Assembly (NCBI GenBank): GCA_964392175.1
Contig: CAYMOJ010000015.1
Location: 1 to 40,267, forward strand
Source: Firm-04 sp964392175
GTDB lineage: Bacteria > Bacillota > Clostridia > Oscillospirales > Ruminococcaceae
DNA length: 40,267 nt
Direction: 5' to 3'
In this document: positions 24,099-33,928 of the stretch, piece after piece
Layout: each line of letters starts with the position of its first letter
How positions within the stretch are numbered: position 1 is the stretch's first letter
Translations under genes and position numbers: made by a program
The notes under the pieces: generated by a model
Database searches by the model: none
What the model was told of the DNA's origin: nothing
What the model saw: the letters and a program-made list of their open reading frames with translations, nothing else

Positions 24099-27000
24099 TT
24101 ATTTTTTTGGTGTGACTGGCGGTAGCGTTTCGCTGTCCGTGTTCGGATTCAGATCGTTGTTGTTGTCGCCGTCTGTGTCAAAGAAACTTTTGCGTGCTGT
24201 CCGTTCAGCATCGGTTTCCTCAACCGGTTCTTCGTCCGGATCAAGAATTGTAGCTTCCATTTCTGTAATGCTGATTAGCTCTGCTTCGACCTGTTTCAGC
24301 TCCGCTTTCGCATCCGCAAGCTCTTGTTCGTGCGGAAAAGTCTGTTCAGCGCGTTCCGCTGCCTGAACCAAGTCTGCTTCCAGCTTTTCAATTTTGCTTT
24401 CGCATTTCGTTTTTTCACTCGGAACACCGTTACCGAGCAGATTTATGAGCCGCTGTGCATTGTCGCTCTTTTCGTTGAATTCAGCCGCTGCGCGATACGC
24501 GACCGGACTCTCCCCCTGAACGACAAAGGCGAAGTCTTGCTGTGAGCCGTTCATCTGAATCGTCACAGAAAAATCTCCGATCTGGAATACGAGAAGATCA
24601 TCAAACGGGTTTTTCTGCTTCTGATACAGCAGACTGTGCAAGAACTTGTTGATATCATCACGATTGCTGATGGTTTTGCCAGATGCAGTTGTGACTGTCA
24701 GTTTGTCGATCTTGCCTTGTGGATTTCTCATTCGGTCTACCGCTGCAATATCTTTCTCAATACCGATGATGCGTTCACGCAGTGCAGCGATCTCGTCAGG
24801 AATGACGGTAATCTTTCTGCGCATCTCTCCGGTCTCGCGCTGAAATTCTGCTTTCGCAAATTCCAGCTCAGACACTTTCATGCCCAGCTCAATCCGTCTG
24901 CGGAAATTCACATTGCCCTCCGCTTGTGCCTGCATCTCGCCGTAGGTGAGAACCTTATCGTCACAATCCTCAGACACACGCGCTGGTGTTTCGTCATCGA
25001 GAAGCTGCGCGATGAATCTTGCCTTGTCGGTCACGACCTGATAGAGATAGCTGTCCATCGTGCCTTCGGTGATGTAATTGAAGATAGAAACCTCACTGAA
25101 CGTGTTGCCCTGACGGAGAATCCGTCCTTCGCGCTGCTCAAAATCGCTTGGCTTCCACGGAATATCCACATGATGCACGGCGGCAAGGCGCTCCTGAATA
25201 TTCGCGCCCGTGCCGAGTGTGCCGGTCGATGCTATAACCACGCGGTATTTTCCGGCATTGATGTCGCGGAAAACATCCTCACGGTTTTTCGCATCGGATT
25301 TTGGCGCAAAGATGATCTCGTCCGCAGGGATGTCCTTTGCGATCAGCTCATCACGGATGTATTCATACACGGAGAAATTTCCGTCATCCGAGTTGACAGC
25401 CACATCGGAGAAGATGATTTGTACGCCCTTCTGTTCTGCTGTTTCCGCGTAAATCTCCGCGACCTTGTCCACGCACGCATCGACCTTGCCGGTCTTTGCA
25501 TCCGCAAAGCCCTCCGGCACATCCACGCCATGCTTGCGCAGGAGTGCCGCAACCGCACCGTTACACAAGCCGGTCAGACGTGCTTCGTTGGTGATGACAA
25601 GCATATTGTCAATATGCGGATCGACGCTGCCCTCTGCGATCAGCCGTGCTCGTTCGACCAGAGACTTTACAAATGCTCTTTGCTCCGGTGATGCAGGGAC
25701 AGAAACGATTTGCGGCTTGCCTGTCTTGAGCGTTGGGCGCGGAAGAACGAGCTTCTTTGCAGACTGAATATCCGCAAACTCTTTATACATCTGCATCAAT
25801 TCCGGAAGATTCGCAAACTTCGCAAAAGTTGTTTTCAGTTTCAGCTCACCGGTTGCACTTTGCTTATGCTGTGTGGTGACTTTTCCGAATGTTGCTGCCC
25901 AATCGTCAAAGCGTTCAACACCCGCAGCAGCAAGCAGATCAGGACGAAGATACCGTAGTATCACATACAATTCCGTCATGCTGTTACTGACGGGCGTTCC
26001 CGTACAAAAAAGCAGATGCCCTTGACCGAGCTGTTCGTTGAAGAAGTCGCATTTCATCTGCATATCCTGTGCTCTGTCGGATGCAGCGGTCGTCACGCCG
26101 GAAACATTGCCCATTTTTGTTGTCACAAAGCCGTTTTTGAAATTATGTGCCTCGTCAACGACAAGATAATCAAAGCCGAGTTGTTCAAAGTCGAGCAGAA
26201 TGTCCTTGCCCTTTTGCTTGGATTTCGGATTCATGATGTTGTCGAGCCGGTTCTTCAGCTTCTTCTTTGCCGATTCGATCTGCTTTGTTGTCGCGTCCTT
26301 ACGGTTGCCGTTTGCTGTCTTTGCTTCGCGCAGCATATCCTCCAGATCATCCAGCTGCCTTTGCAGATATGCCTTTTGGAATTCCTGTGACATAGGCATC
26401 TTCTCAAACTGTTCCATTGAAACGATAACCGCATCATAATCGCCGGTTGCGACACGCGCCGCAAACAGATCACGCTTTGCTTCGGACGAAAGATCAGCTG
26501 CCGACATGGTCAGCAATCTTGCATCGGGGTACAGCTTCCGCCATTCCCGCGCGGTCTGTTCGACCAGCGGCTTCGGCACGACCACGCAAGCCTTGTTAAT
26601 CACGCCAAGCTGTTTTTTCTTCATGACCGCCGTCTGGAATACTGCGGACTTTCCCGCACCGACAACATGTGCTGCCAGCGTATTGCCGCCGTATACCGCA
26701 CGTGCAACACAGTCACGCTGGTGCGGACGGAGAGAGAATGATGCAGACTGTCCCTCAAATGTCAAGTGTGAACCGTCATACTTGCGACCGACCAGTGAAT
26801 TGAACAGATCGTTGTATCTGCGCTCATATTTCGCCTTACGCTGCGGATCGGCAAAGATCCACTCTGCAAACTTTTCTTCGATCAGCTTCGCTTTCTCCAT
26901 TGCTTTTTTCGTTTCAATTGGATCGGTGCGTGTAACTGTTTTACTTGCGTCTTTCGGTGAAGGCACGGTCATCATAACAGCAATTCGTCGCTGATTCAGG

Positions 27001-30000
27001 AGCTTCTGCGCGATCTCATACATCGTCAGTTTTTCTGTTCCGTATGTTGTCCCTTCATTCACATTGATGTCTTTGCGGCTTCCTGCTTGCAGAATGTCAA
27101 ATTCGCCGGTCACGGGCGAATACTTTACTTCACAGCGAGTATCCCACGACCGTCTGCCGGAAAGCTCTTGCAGAAATTTTGTGTAGTCCTCTGCATCAAT
27201 CCACGGGCAGCCCATACGAACAGCAATCTCCTCCGCATGAATATCCGCAGGGATCACCTCCTGCAAAGCACCCACATTCCTCTGAAAAGCGGGGTTCTCC
27301 GCAGCCATCTCCAGCGCATACGCCAGTTTACGGCGCACATTACCGGACAAATATTCCGCACGCTCCACAATACCGGAGAATTTTTCTCCTGCGATTTCCT
27401 TTTCCGGATCAATGAATACCATTTCCTTTTCCAGCAGTTCTGCCTGAACCTGTTTTGTCAATTCGGTAAAGGGCGTGTCTGGATATTGTGCTTGAAGCAA
27501 TGTCGCCATGTACGGAATATTCGGCTTGCCGCGCTGATCAAGTGAAACCTGATAGGCTTCTTCCAGCGTTTCTACCGCTGTAATCTCCATGACGGGATTG
27601 ACAGTGCGCTTATTGAAAATTTCCGCTTTGAAATAAGTTTTGCTGTCAGAATCGTATTCTTCCAGAGATTGCAGCAGAGCGTAGTCCGAATCCTCTCCAA
27701 ACGCTTTTCTGACCGCATCGGAGCTGATTCGCCCGTACTTTGCAACAAAATCGTCATACTGCCGATTCAACTGTTCCCGCAGCGGTATCAGCGCAAAATC
27801 CTCGACTGGCGTTTTCTGCTTGTCGATTAGCTGTCTTGTCAGTATGCGCAGCTCGATCAGCCGTTTCAGCCTGTCCGTATCCGCAGCCGAACCAGTGATC
27901 TGCCGCATCATCTTTCCTTCGTTGTAGTAAATCTTGCCTTCTTTTTCCTGATAGGTAAACTGTTTGCCCCACGGCTGGATAAATTCGCGCCGCTCCTGCG
28001 CAGCTTTTTCCCGCTTTGCGACCGTGATTTTAGCATTGAGCTGTCTGACAGCGGCATCAAGCTGCTTTTTCAGGTCAGCTCCTTCAATCGGCGCACAGGT
28101 CAGCCGGTCTTGGAATGAGGTCTTTTGCATCATTCCGAGCATCATCTGCGGATTCTGCACGAAAAAGGAATTGATGCGGATATCCGGCGCATCCTGCGAG
28201 ATCGGTGTCACATAGCACCAGTCTGGCTTCGGTGCATCAGGCGGAAGCGGTTCGGCGCGTTTTTGCAGGAAAATAATGTCTGTCGATACCCCCGTACCTG
28301 CAGCCACGAACGCATTGTTCGGCAGCCTGATCGCACCGATCAGATCAGCCCGTTTTGCAAGATACTCGCGCACCTTCGGATTCTTCTTGTCCAGCGTGCC
28401 GGTTGAAGTCACGAATGCGACCACACCGCCAGCAGCAACTTTGTCAAGTGCCTTTCGGAAAAATGCGTCGTGAATGAGCCAGTCCTGCATATAGTCCGGA
28501 TCGTTCATTTTGTAATCGCCGAACGGCACATTGCCGATGACGAGATCGAAGCTATTATCCTCTTGACCACTTCGCTCGAATGCGCTGTGCATGATTGTCA
28601 CATTTGGATTATCTGCATTTAGCCGCGCCGCGATCTGCGCCGTAATGCTGTCCAGCTCAACGCCGACCACGCCCGCATTGCCAATGCTGTGTGGCATTCT
28701 TGTGATAAAGTTTCCTGTTCCGCAAGCTGGTTCCAATACTCTGGAATCACGCGGAAGCCCCATGTTTTGAATCGCCTGATACATCGCATCAACGACAATC
28801 TGTGGCGTGAAATGTGCATCCGTCGCGCTTGCTTTTGCAGATGCGTATTCTTTCGGAGTCAGCAGCTTTTGCAGTTCTGTACGCAGCTCCGCATACCGTC
28901 CGGATTTTGCATCGAAGACTTGACTTAAACCGCCCCAGCCGGAATATTTACGCAGCCGTTCATCCGAATGCTCTTTGCAGTTCCATTGTCCGCGCTTCTT
29001 GTCAAACAGCGGCTCACCGGCAGCCTCGCACCGTGCAAGACGGTGCAGCTCACGGATCGCATCAATGTTATCGCGTACCTTTTGCAGCGGAGCTTTTGCA
29101 TAGACGATCTCCGGCAAGAAATCCGGTACAAGCGGCAGTTCAGATTTTCCTCTTGCCGAAACCGCTGCCCTTCTGCCGTTTGCATCCTCGACTCTGCGTC
29201 CGCGCCGCCTTTCCGCTTCAACAAACCGTTGCAACATTTCCGTGCATTCCTTCGGACTGATCTGGTCGTTGTCGCCCCAATAAGGCTGTGTACCAAGTCT
29301 TTCGTTTGATCCGTCGGCATAAGTTTCAAAGAAACCGACTTCATGTGCGCCGGTGAAGCGTACATTCAGTTCTCCGAGTCCGTGTTCCTCCGAGAACGCA
29401 TTCAGCACTTTACGCAGATGCGGTATTTCATCCACCTTGACCGGTTCTTTGATTTCGACGGGTTCTTCATGCGTTTCAGGCACATCGTCTGTGTCAGGCA
29501 CAAGCACGACTTCCTCGCCGAGCCGGTCATGATACCGTGTCAGCGTCCGGTCGGCAAACTGTGCGCTTTTCAGATTTTGAATGAAGGTCTGTTCCAAAGA
29601 TGCTTGCAGTTTCGTGTTCACGCGCCCGTTTTCGTCCGCGACTTCCACATAGTAAGTCCCGACTGTCGGCACACCGTCTTGCTGGAACGAGAATATATGA
29701 GCTGTCTGTTCTTCACGATCGAGCATGAATGTAATATCCGGATCGCGCATCAGATCGTCGTTCTGGATGTCGTATGTCATGAACGAATAGAGATTGTCGC
29801 CGATCATTTCAACGGATAACGGTTCATAGCCGCTGCCTTGCTCCGCTTCATAATGTTCATGCGTGTGTTCTCCGCTGACAATCTGCGGGTACATCTCTGA
29901 AAGCAGCTTGTAGAGTTCTTTCGGTCTTGTCAGACGTCCGCGCTGCTTTGACGGTTCAGGCTGCGGCACTGCTGTCTGTTCAGAGTTGACACTTGTGTCA

Positions 30001-33000
30001 ACTTCCGGAGTAACGATTGCTTCTGGTATATTTGCTGCGGCTGCTTCCGCAAGTTGCTGAACAACTGTTGCCTTAACGACGTTGATCGGAGCATTTCCAG
30101 CTTCATTCAGCAGCATTTCTTTCCAGTTTCCGATTCTGCTTCCAGTGTTTCCGGTTTCGTCTGAACGAAGATCAATCTTGAAATCGCCGTTCATCGCAGT
30201 AACAGTGTAGTTTCCTGACGGAAGTCCGATTGAATCGCCGACTTCCAGCCCTTCCAGTATTCGCTGGTTCTCATTCCGAACGAAGCTAATCAGGTCAGAA
30301 AGCGGCTTTTCGTCCTCTGCAACAGGTGGCTGGTCATTGACCGTTGCTGCTTGCTTTTGCCAGTTCGCCGGAAAGTCCTCTGAATGGAAGATGATTGGTT
30401 TTTCGTATTTTGCAATGGTCTGATCGGCGGGAAGTCTATCTCCGATGATCTGAACGAGTTGTGTCGGATTCGCTGTCTGCATAATCCGCATCAGCTTTTC
30501 CGTATCTGATAGCGCGTTCCATTGCTCCGTAAACTTTGCAAGCTGCCGTGCTGCTTCTGCTTCAATTCCCTTCCGGTCAGAATCGGAGATTTCCGCGAAA
30601 TACTGAATATTGCCTTCTTCAGAAATATGTGCGACTGTCAGATAATCTGACGAATGCGGCTGCGCCCGTGCCGTGTCATAGACCGTGATACCGTTTCCAA
30701 GCAGACCAAATTCGATTGTCGATTCCGATTCTGTTTCAGCGTTCTGCGCTGGTTCTACGCTGTCAATTTCAAAACCCATATCCCACACAGCACGCAGCAC
30801 AGCCGAGCTGTCCGTCATTGCGAAGTTTCGGATAACCAGGTCATCAGCGTTGTCGCTGTCAGCCATAAGCAAACAGTCCTGTTCCGAATCGAAGTGCAGA
30901 CGATAGTGATAGAAGTTCTGCTTCCTTGCATTCGTGACATATCCGTTTTCTTTGGGTTCGCAGGTATCACGCAAATACACATCACGGTGATGATCGAGTG
31001 CGTCTTGCGCTTCCAGATCAGCAGCCATATTACGCTCCGCAGCTTCTTCCCATTCGCGCTCTACATCCGCTTCCAGCCGTGCGGCACGCTCCCGTGCTTC
31101 TGGTTCGAGGTTGACACTTGTGTCAACTCGATCTGGCTCAGGTTGGTCGAACAGCGTATGCTGTCCCTGTCTGAAAGAAATAAACTGCTGAAACTCCGCC
31201 GATTGTTCCACATTTGCAAGTGCAGATTCCAGTACAGCTTCCGTAAAGCGTTCGCCCTGCGCCAGCGTAAAGATACGCGCCTGAAATTCAACTGTTCTGC
31301 CGTTCTTTATCAGGAGATCATAGGCTCTGCCGTCACCGGCATAGTCCTTATCCTTCTTGACAAACACATCAAGATCGTCAAGACCATACTTTGCAGAGAA
31401 TGCTGCCAGCATTTCGGCTCTGCGCTCTTTGGTGATTGGGTTGTCCTGCACCATAGATTGCTGAGTTTCTGCTGCTGCATAAAATTTTCTGTCGTAGGTC
31501 TTGACAATTTCAAAAAGTTGTGCTATACTTATCTCAGTTTCGTTTAACACCCGAGTGGCATAGCCGTTATCGGTGACTCCTATGGTGTTAAGCGGAACTA
31601 TTTTAATATCTTGCGCATTATACAATCGCAGACTGGTCTGTCCCTTTGCACCTAAGAATTCTTCAACTGCCATTTTTGCCAAATACGCTTCATTCTCAAA
31701 TACAAAAGGAACATACAATTCGTGCATAAAAGCAGTTGTGAATGCCTTGCTGTTTTTGTTTCGTTCCGCCGTGACTGTATCAAGTAATACTCCATGCTCC
31801 AGCATAATGTCAAGATGATATAACGCTTGCATTAATACGGAATCATGATGTCTCTCCGCATAACCGACAGAATCCTGTAATCCTCTTCTGCTAATTGTAA
31901 TCTCCCAGCCAGTATCCTGATTCTTGATGCTTCCACGCTTTATTACATCAGGATTCTTTATGTCGGTCAAGACCGTCTTAAAATCTGCACCGTGAGAGGG
32001 GATTTGCAATACTAAAACGGACGTTTCCTCCTGCACTCTCCAATCACCGTTTTCCGCACGGAAATACGGAGATTTACTGCCGAGCTGTGCTGCGAAATAT
32101 TCGCTCCACATTGCAGAAGCACTCCGTTCTTCTTCTGTGAAAAGCAGTACACTCTTGCGCGGAATCGTACGGAGAACAGACAGATCTGCTTCTGTCAGTG
32201 CAGGATGTGTGCTTTTATCAACAGAAGAACCGTCAGTCCGATCGGCTGACGGTTCTTTTTTCGGCGCGAACGCCTGTGCAATTTTATCGCTTACGGAGTT
32301 GTGACTGCCTGATGCACGATGTCTCTGATCGTCATGTTGTCCGTGTAATACGCTCTCGTCTGCTCCCACTCCAGAATCTTCTCGAAGCCGTGCGGACGCG
32401 GGTTCGCTTCCATGTACTGCTCGTCCAGTCTGTCCCGATATGCCCGCGCTCTGTCGTTCACTGACCGTGCCACTGTCAGATACCGATGATGAAATTTCAT
32501 CACCTCGACCTTCTCCGGATAATTCTCCTCCATCCACTGCATCCAGATCTGCCCGTATTTCCCGATCGGTTTCTCCTCCATCGTCGGTTCTTCCGGTTCT
32601 GTCCGCATCTCGTATGTCCCAATCGTCGGATTCACCTGATACCAGAATGTCACGCCGTACCGTTCCTCCGATCTCAGGATCGGCAGGAAATATGTCTTGC
32701 TGCCGCTGTCCGTCGTCTGCACGACCTCCCAGCCCAACACGCCGTTTTTCCGCATTGCTCTGGACTGCGTCAGAAAGTTGTGTAGCAGTTCCAGTGGCAC
32801 CTCCGGCAGCTCCGCGTCCGCGATCTGCTCCATCTCTTCGACCGTCAGCTTCTGAAAGTCCTCGTATTTCATCCTGAACCATCCTTTCTGCGTTTCGCAA
32901 GCCGTTTATCACTTGTTCGACTTGCTCTAATGTTTGCTTTGCAGCAGCTGCTGCCATTGTAATGAATCCAATCTGCTGTTCTTCGTTCATGATCTTGAAG

Positions 33001-33575
33001 ACCGACTGGTCGATCACAGTCGGGAACGAATTGCCACCTACCTCCAGCCGTCCGGCGATCACCGTCGCGACCGTGGTAAGAAACGAATGCCGGAAAATTT
33101 CCGCATTCTGTGGCGAGCTGCCGAGCTGCCGCATCGCACCCGTGACAGATTCTGGTGAATACGCTTTTCCGACCAGTGCATTCAGGAATCTTTGATCATC
33201 TGGAAGCTCCAGCGCACGGCGCACGGCAGCTTCGCCGGAAGCGGTCATTCTCCATTGGCGTGGCGCGACCTCCGGATGTTCACACTGCGTCAGATCATAC
33301 AGCGGCACAATGCGGTCATGAGAATCGCGAAACCGGATCGCAAGGCTGTCCGCCGCGACCGGATTTCCGATCCGTTCCCACTGCGACTGCGTTGCAACGA
33401 AGCGGGTTTCCGGTCGCTGCACGAAAAATTCCAGCGATACCGACGGAGATTGCTTATACATCCGTCCGTGAAATCTCAAGTATTGTGCGTACAGCACTGC
33501 ATTATCAGCCATTTCGTGCAGCATTTCTGCACCGGCTTGGCTGAATCCACCGATTGGCGTGACATTTTCTGCCAT
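24099..33575 (-). CDS. Giant polyvalent protein: N6-DNA methylase plus SNF2-like helicase
   Basis: The start has AAGGAGG 8 nt before ATG 33575. The 3158 residues show, in order, a helical N-terminal domain (1-235) and a Gly/Asp/Arg-rich disordered stretch (236-430) that overlaps a second gene. Several large-polyvalent-protein-type domains follow (about 440-1500), joined by acidic linkers. A methylase domain has motif I LEPACGTGNF near 1613 and motif IV IGNVPFGDYK near 1678 (NVPF instead of NPPF/Y). A superfamily 2 helicase has AHVVGAGKSA near 2302, VVDEAHNFKN near 2470 and QREGRILRQG near 2812. The C-terminus is coiled coil with an acidic tail. Proteins of this kind on ICEs and phages are thought to enter the recipient and protect or remodel the incoming DNA. 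The role here is inferred from that family. Confidence 0.9.
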   Translation of the reverse strand: MAENVTPIGGFSQAGAEMLHEMADNAVLYAQYLRFHGRMYKQSPSVSLEFFVQRPETRFVATQSQWERIGNPVAADSLAIRFRDSHDRIVPLYDLTQCEHPEVAPRQWRMTASGEAAVRRALELPDDQRFLNALVGKAYSPESVTGAMRQLGSSPQNAEIFRHSFLTTVATVIAGRLEVGGNSFPTVIDQSVFKIMNEEQQIGFITMAAAAAKQTLEQVEQVINGLRNAERMVQDEIRGLSEADGRRDGADRGRGAAGGATGTATQLSDAVQSNAEKRRVGLGGRADDGQRQQDIFPADPEIGGTVRRDILVSGESDDWDIRDADRTGRTDDGGETDREIRADLDAVDGGELSGEGRGDEISSSVSDSGTVSERQSAGISGQTGRAVHGSEPASARLREDSGVGADESVLHGQHDDQRHRASGSHNSVSDKIAQAFAPKKEPSADRTDGSSVDKSTHPALTEADLSVLRTIPRKSVLLFTEEERSASAMWSEYFAAQLGSKSPYFRAENGDWRVQEETSVLVLQIPSHGADFKTVLTDIKNPDVIKRGSIKNQDTGWEITISRRGLQDSVGYAERHHDSVLMQALYHLDIMLEHGVLLDTVTAERNKNSKAFTTAFMHELYVPFVFENEAYLAKMAVEEFLGAKGQTSLRLYNAQDIKIVPLNTIGVTDNGYATRVLNETEISIAQLFEIVKTYDRKFYAAAETQQSMVQDNPITKERRAEMLAAFSAKYGLDDLDVFVKKDKDYAGDGRAYDLLIKNGRTVEFQARIFTLAQGERFTEAVLESALANVEQSAEFQQFISFRQGQHTLFDQPEPDRVDTSVNLEPEARERAARLEADVEREWEEAAERNMAADLEAQDALDHHRDVYLRDTCEPKENGYVTNARKQNFYHYRLHFDSEQDCLLMADSDNADDLVIRNFAMTDSSAVLRAVWDMGFEIDSVEPAQNAETESESTIEFGLLGNGITVYDTARAQPHSSDYLTVAHISEEGNIQYFAEISDSDRKGIEAEAARQLAKFTEQWNALSDTEKLMRIMQTANPTQLVQIIGDRLPADQTIAKYEKPIIFHSEDFPANWQKQAATVNDQPPVAEDEKPLSDLISFVRNENQRILEGLEVGDSIGLPSGNYTVTAMNGDFKIDLRSDETGNTGSRIGNWKEMLLNEAGNAPINVVKATVVQQLAEAAAANIPEAIVTPEVDTSVNSEQTAVPQPEPSKQRGRLTRPKELYKLLSEMYPQIVSGEHTHEHYEAEQGSGYEPLSVEMIGDNLYSFMTYDIQNDDLMRDPDITFMLDREEQTAHIFSFQQDGVPTVGTYYVEVADENGRVNTKLQASLEQTFIQNLKSAQFADRTLTRYHDRLGEEVVLVPDTDDVPETHEEPVEIKEPVKVDEIPHLRKVLNAFSEEHGLGELNVRFTGAHEVGFFETYADGSNERLGTQPYWGDNDQISPKECTEMLQRFVEAERRRGRRVEDANGRRAAVSARGKSELPLVPDFLPEIVYAKAPLQKVRDNIDAIRELHRLARCEAAGEPLFDKKRGQWNCKEHSDERLRKYSGWGGLSQVFDAKSGRYAELRTELQKLLTPKEYASAKASATDAHFTPQIVVDAMYQAIQNMGLPRDSRVLEPACGTGNFITRMPHSIGNAGVVGVELDSITAQIAARLNADNPNVTIMHSAFERSGQEDNSFDLVIGNVPFGDYKMNDPDYMQDWLIHDAFFRKALDKVAAGGVVAFVTSTGTLDKKNPKVREYLAKRADLIGAIRLPNNAFVAAGTGVSTDIIFLQKRAEPLPPDAPKPDWCYVTPISQDAPDIRINSFFVQNPQMMLGMMQKTSFQDRLTCAPIEGADLKKQLDAAVRQLNAKITVAKREKAAQERREFIQPWGKQFTYQEKEGKIYYNEGKMMRQITGSAADTDRLKRLIELRILTRQLIDKQKTPVEDFALIPLREQLNRQYDDFVAKYGRISSDAVRKAFGEDSDYALLQSLEEYDSDSKTYFKAEIFNKRTVNPVMEITAVETLEEAYQVSLDQRGKPNIPYMATLLQAQYPDTPFTELTKQVQAELLEKEMVFIDPEKEIAGEKFSGIVERAEYLSGNVRRKLAYALEMAAENPAFQRNVGALQEVIPADIHAEEIAVRMGCPWIDAEDYTKFLQELSGRRSWDTRCEVKYSPVTGEFDILQAGSRKDINVNEGTTYGTEKLTMYEIAQKLLNQRRIAVMMTVPSPKDASKTVTRTDPIETKKAMEKAKLIEEKFAEWIFADPQRKAKYERRYNDLFNSLVGRKYDGSHLTFEGQSASFSLRPHQRDCVARAVYGGNTLAAHVVGAGKSAVFQTAVMKKKQLGVINKACVVVPKPLVEQTAREWRKLYPDARLLTMSAADLSSEAKRDLFAARVATGDYDAVIVSMEQFEKMPMSQEFQKAYLQRQLDDLEDMLREAKTANGNRKDATTKQIESAKKKLKNRLDNIMNPKSKQKGKDILLDFEQLGFDYLVVDEAHNFKNGFVTTKMGNVSGVTTAASDRAQDMQMKCDFFNEQLGQGHLLFCTGTPVSNSMTELYVILRYLRPDLLAAAGVERFDDWAATFGKVTTQHKQSATGELKLKTTFAKFANLPELMQMYKEFADIQSAKKLVLPRPTLKTGKPQIVSVPASPEQRAFVKSLVERARLIAEGSVDPHIDNMLVITNEARLTGLCNGAVAALLRKHGVDVPEGFADAKTGKVDACVDKVAEIYAETAEQKGVQIIFSDVAVNSDDGNFSVYEYIRDELIAKDIPADEIIFAPKSDAKNREDVFRDINAGKYRVVIASTGTLGTGANIQERLAAVHHVDIPWKPSDFEQREGRILRQGNTFSEVSIFNYITEGTMDSYLYQVVTDKARFIAQLLDDETPARVSEDCDDKVLTYGEMQAQAEGNVNFRRRIELGMKVSELEFAKAEFQRETGEMRRKITVIPDEIAALRERIIGIEKDIAAVDRMRNPQGKIDKLTVTTASGKTISNRDDINKFLHSLLYQKQKNPFDDLLVFQIGDFSVTIQMNGSQQDFAFVVQGESPVAYRAAAEFNEKSDNAQRLINLLGNGVPSEKTKCESKIEKLEADLVQAAERAEQTFPHEQELADAKAELKQVEAELISITEMEATILDPDEEPVEETDAERTARKSFFDTDGDNNNDLNPNTDSETLPPVTPKK
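29985..30002. repeat. In-frame 18-bp palindrome, copy A
   Basis: GTTGACACTTGTGTCAAC has 8-bp perfect arms around TT and reads VDTSVN in the polyvalent protein. An identical copy lies 1125 bp away at 31110-31127. Confidence 0.9.
31110..31127. repeat. In-frame 18-bp palindrome, copy B
   Basis: This is identical to 29985-30002 and again encodes VDTSVN in a linker. The spacing of 1125 bp equals 375 codons, so recombination between copies would keep the frame. Confidence 0.9.
32291..32872 (-). CDS. Nested +1-frame gene, TnpV-like C-terminal domain
   Basis: A 193-codon frame lies wholly inside the polyvalent gene, on the same strand in the +1 frame. It has its own AAAGGA about 9-10 nt before ATG 32872. 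The product looks like a normal globular protein: FQKLTVEEMEQIADAELP at the start and LGWEVVQTTDSGSKTYFLP in the middle. From about residue 95 EEKPIGKYGQIWMQWMEE and a following helical region resemble TnpV of Tn4451-type elements (EKPIG-x-x-GQ, then helices). In contrast, the polyvalent frame over the same bases is low in hydrophobics and rich in G, D, R, S and E. This suggests that the nested frame is the one under constraint here. Its function is unknown. Confidence 0.65.
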   Translation of the reverse strand: MKYEDFQKLTVEEMEQIADAELPEVPLELLHNFLTQSRAMRKNGVLGWEVVQTTDSGSKTYFLPILRSEERYGVTFWYQVNPTIGTYEMRTEPEEPTMEEKPIGKYGQIWMQWMEENYPEKVEVMKFHHRYLTVARSVNDRARAYRDRLDEQYMEANPRPHGFEKILEWEQTRAYYTDNMTIRDIVHQAVTTP

Positions 33576-33928
33576 TCCTGTTTCCTCCTTAATTTTATCA
33601 CTTTAAAGCCATAAAGTCAAGCGGCTTTTGTACGAGATTTTGTATTTTGAAGAAATAGACAAACGCAGGATGAAATTGCACTGCAAATTTGTGTATCTAC
33701 ATCAATCTACTCGTTGGATTTCCAGAATCTGACCTCATTTTTCCAACAGCAGATCCTCGATCATGCAGCCGTCCACAGAAATTTACTTTGCTGAAAAGAA
33801 AAAGCTGCCCACCGTTGACCATGCCGATCATGCATGAAAGCCTGATTGTTGAAAACTGATTTGCTCGGTTCCTGTATGAATCAGAAGAACGGAAATCAAA
33901 TTTCCAAAAAATCGGTGTTCTCTTTGCG
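33576..33928. other. Intergenic region between rep and the polyvalent gene
   Basis: I see no gene in this stretch. Near the polyvalent start the minus strand has TTGACT, 17 bp and TAAAAT, but the start site would fall within the ribosome binding site, so this is doubtful as a promoter. No clear terminator is present after rep, which leaves read-through into the polyvalent gene possible. Confidence 0.5.

Noticed and set aside
24636..25691. Plus-strand frame of 351 codons opposite the helicase domain
   Set aside because: It lies antisense to conserved helicase motifs, has no ribosome binding site and no family features; it is a shadow of codon use on the other strand.
30654..31547. Plus-strand frame of 297 codons opposite the polyvalent gene
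   Set aside because: Antisense shadow, Phe/Arg/Cys-rich with unnatural composition and no start signals.
33576..33606. TTGACT-17-TAAAAT as the promoter of the polyvalent gene
   Set aside because: The start site would fall inside the ribosome binding site, leaving no usable leader.
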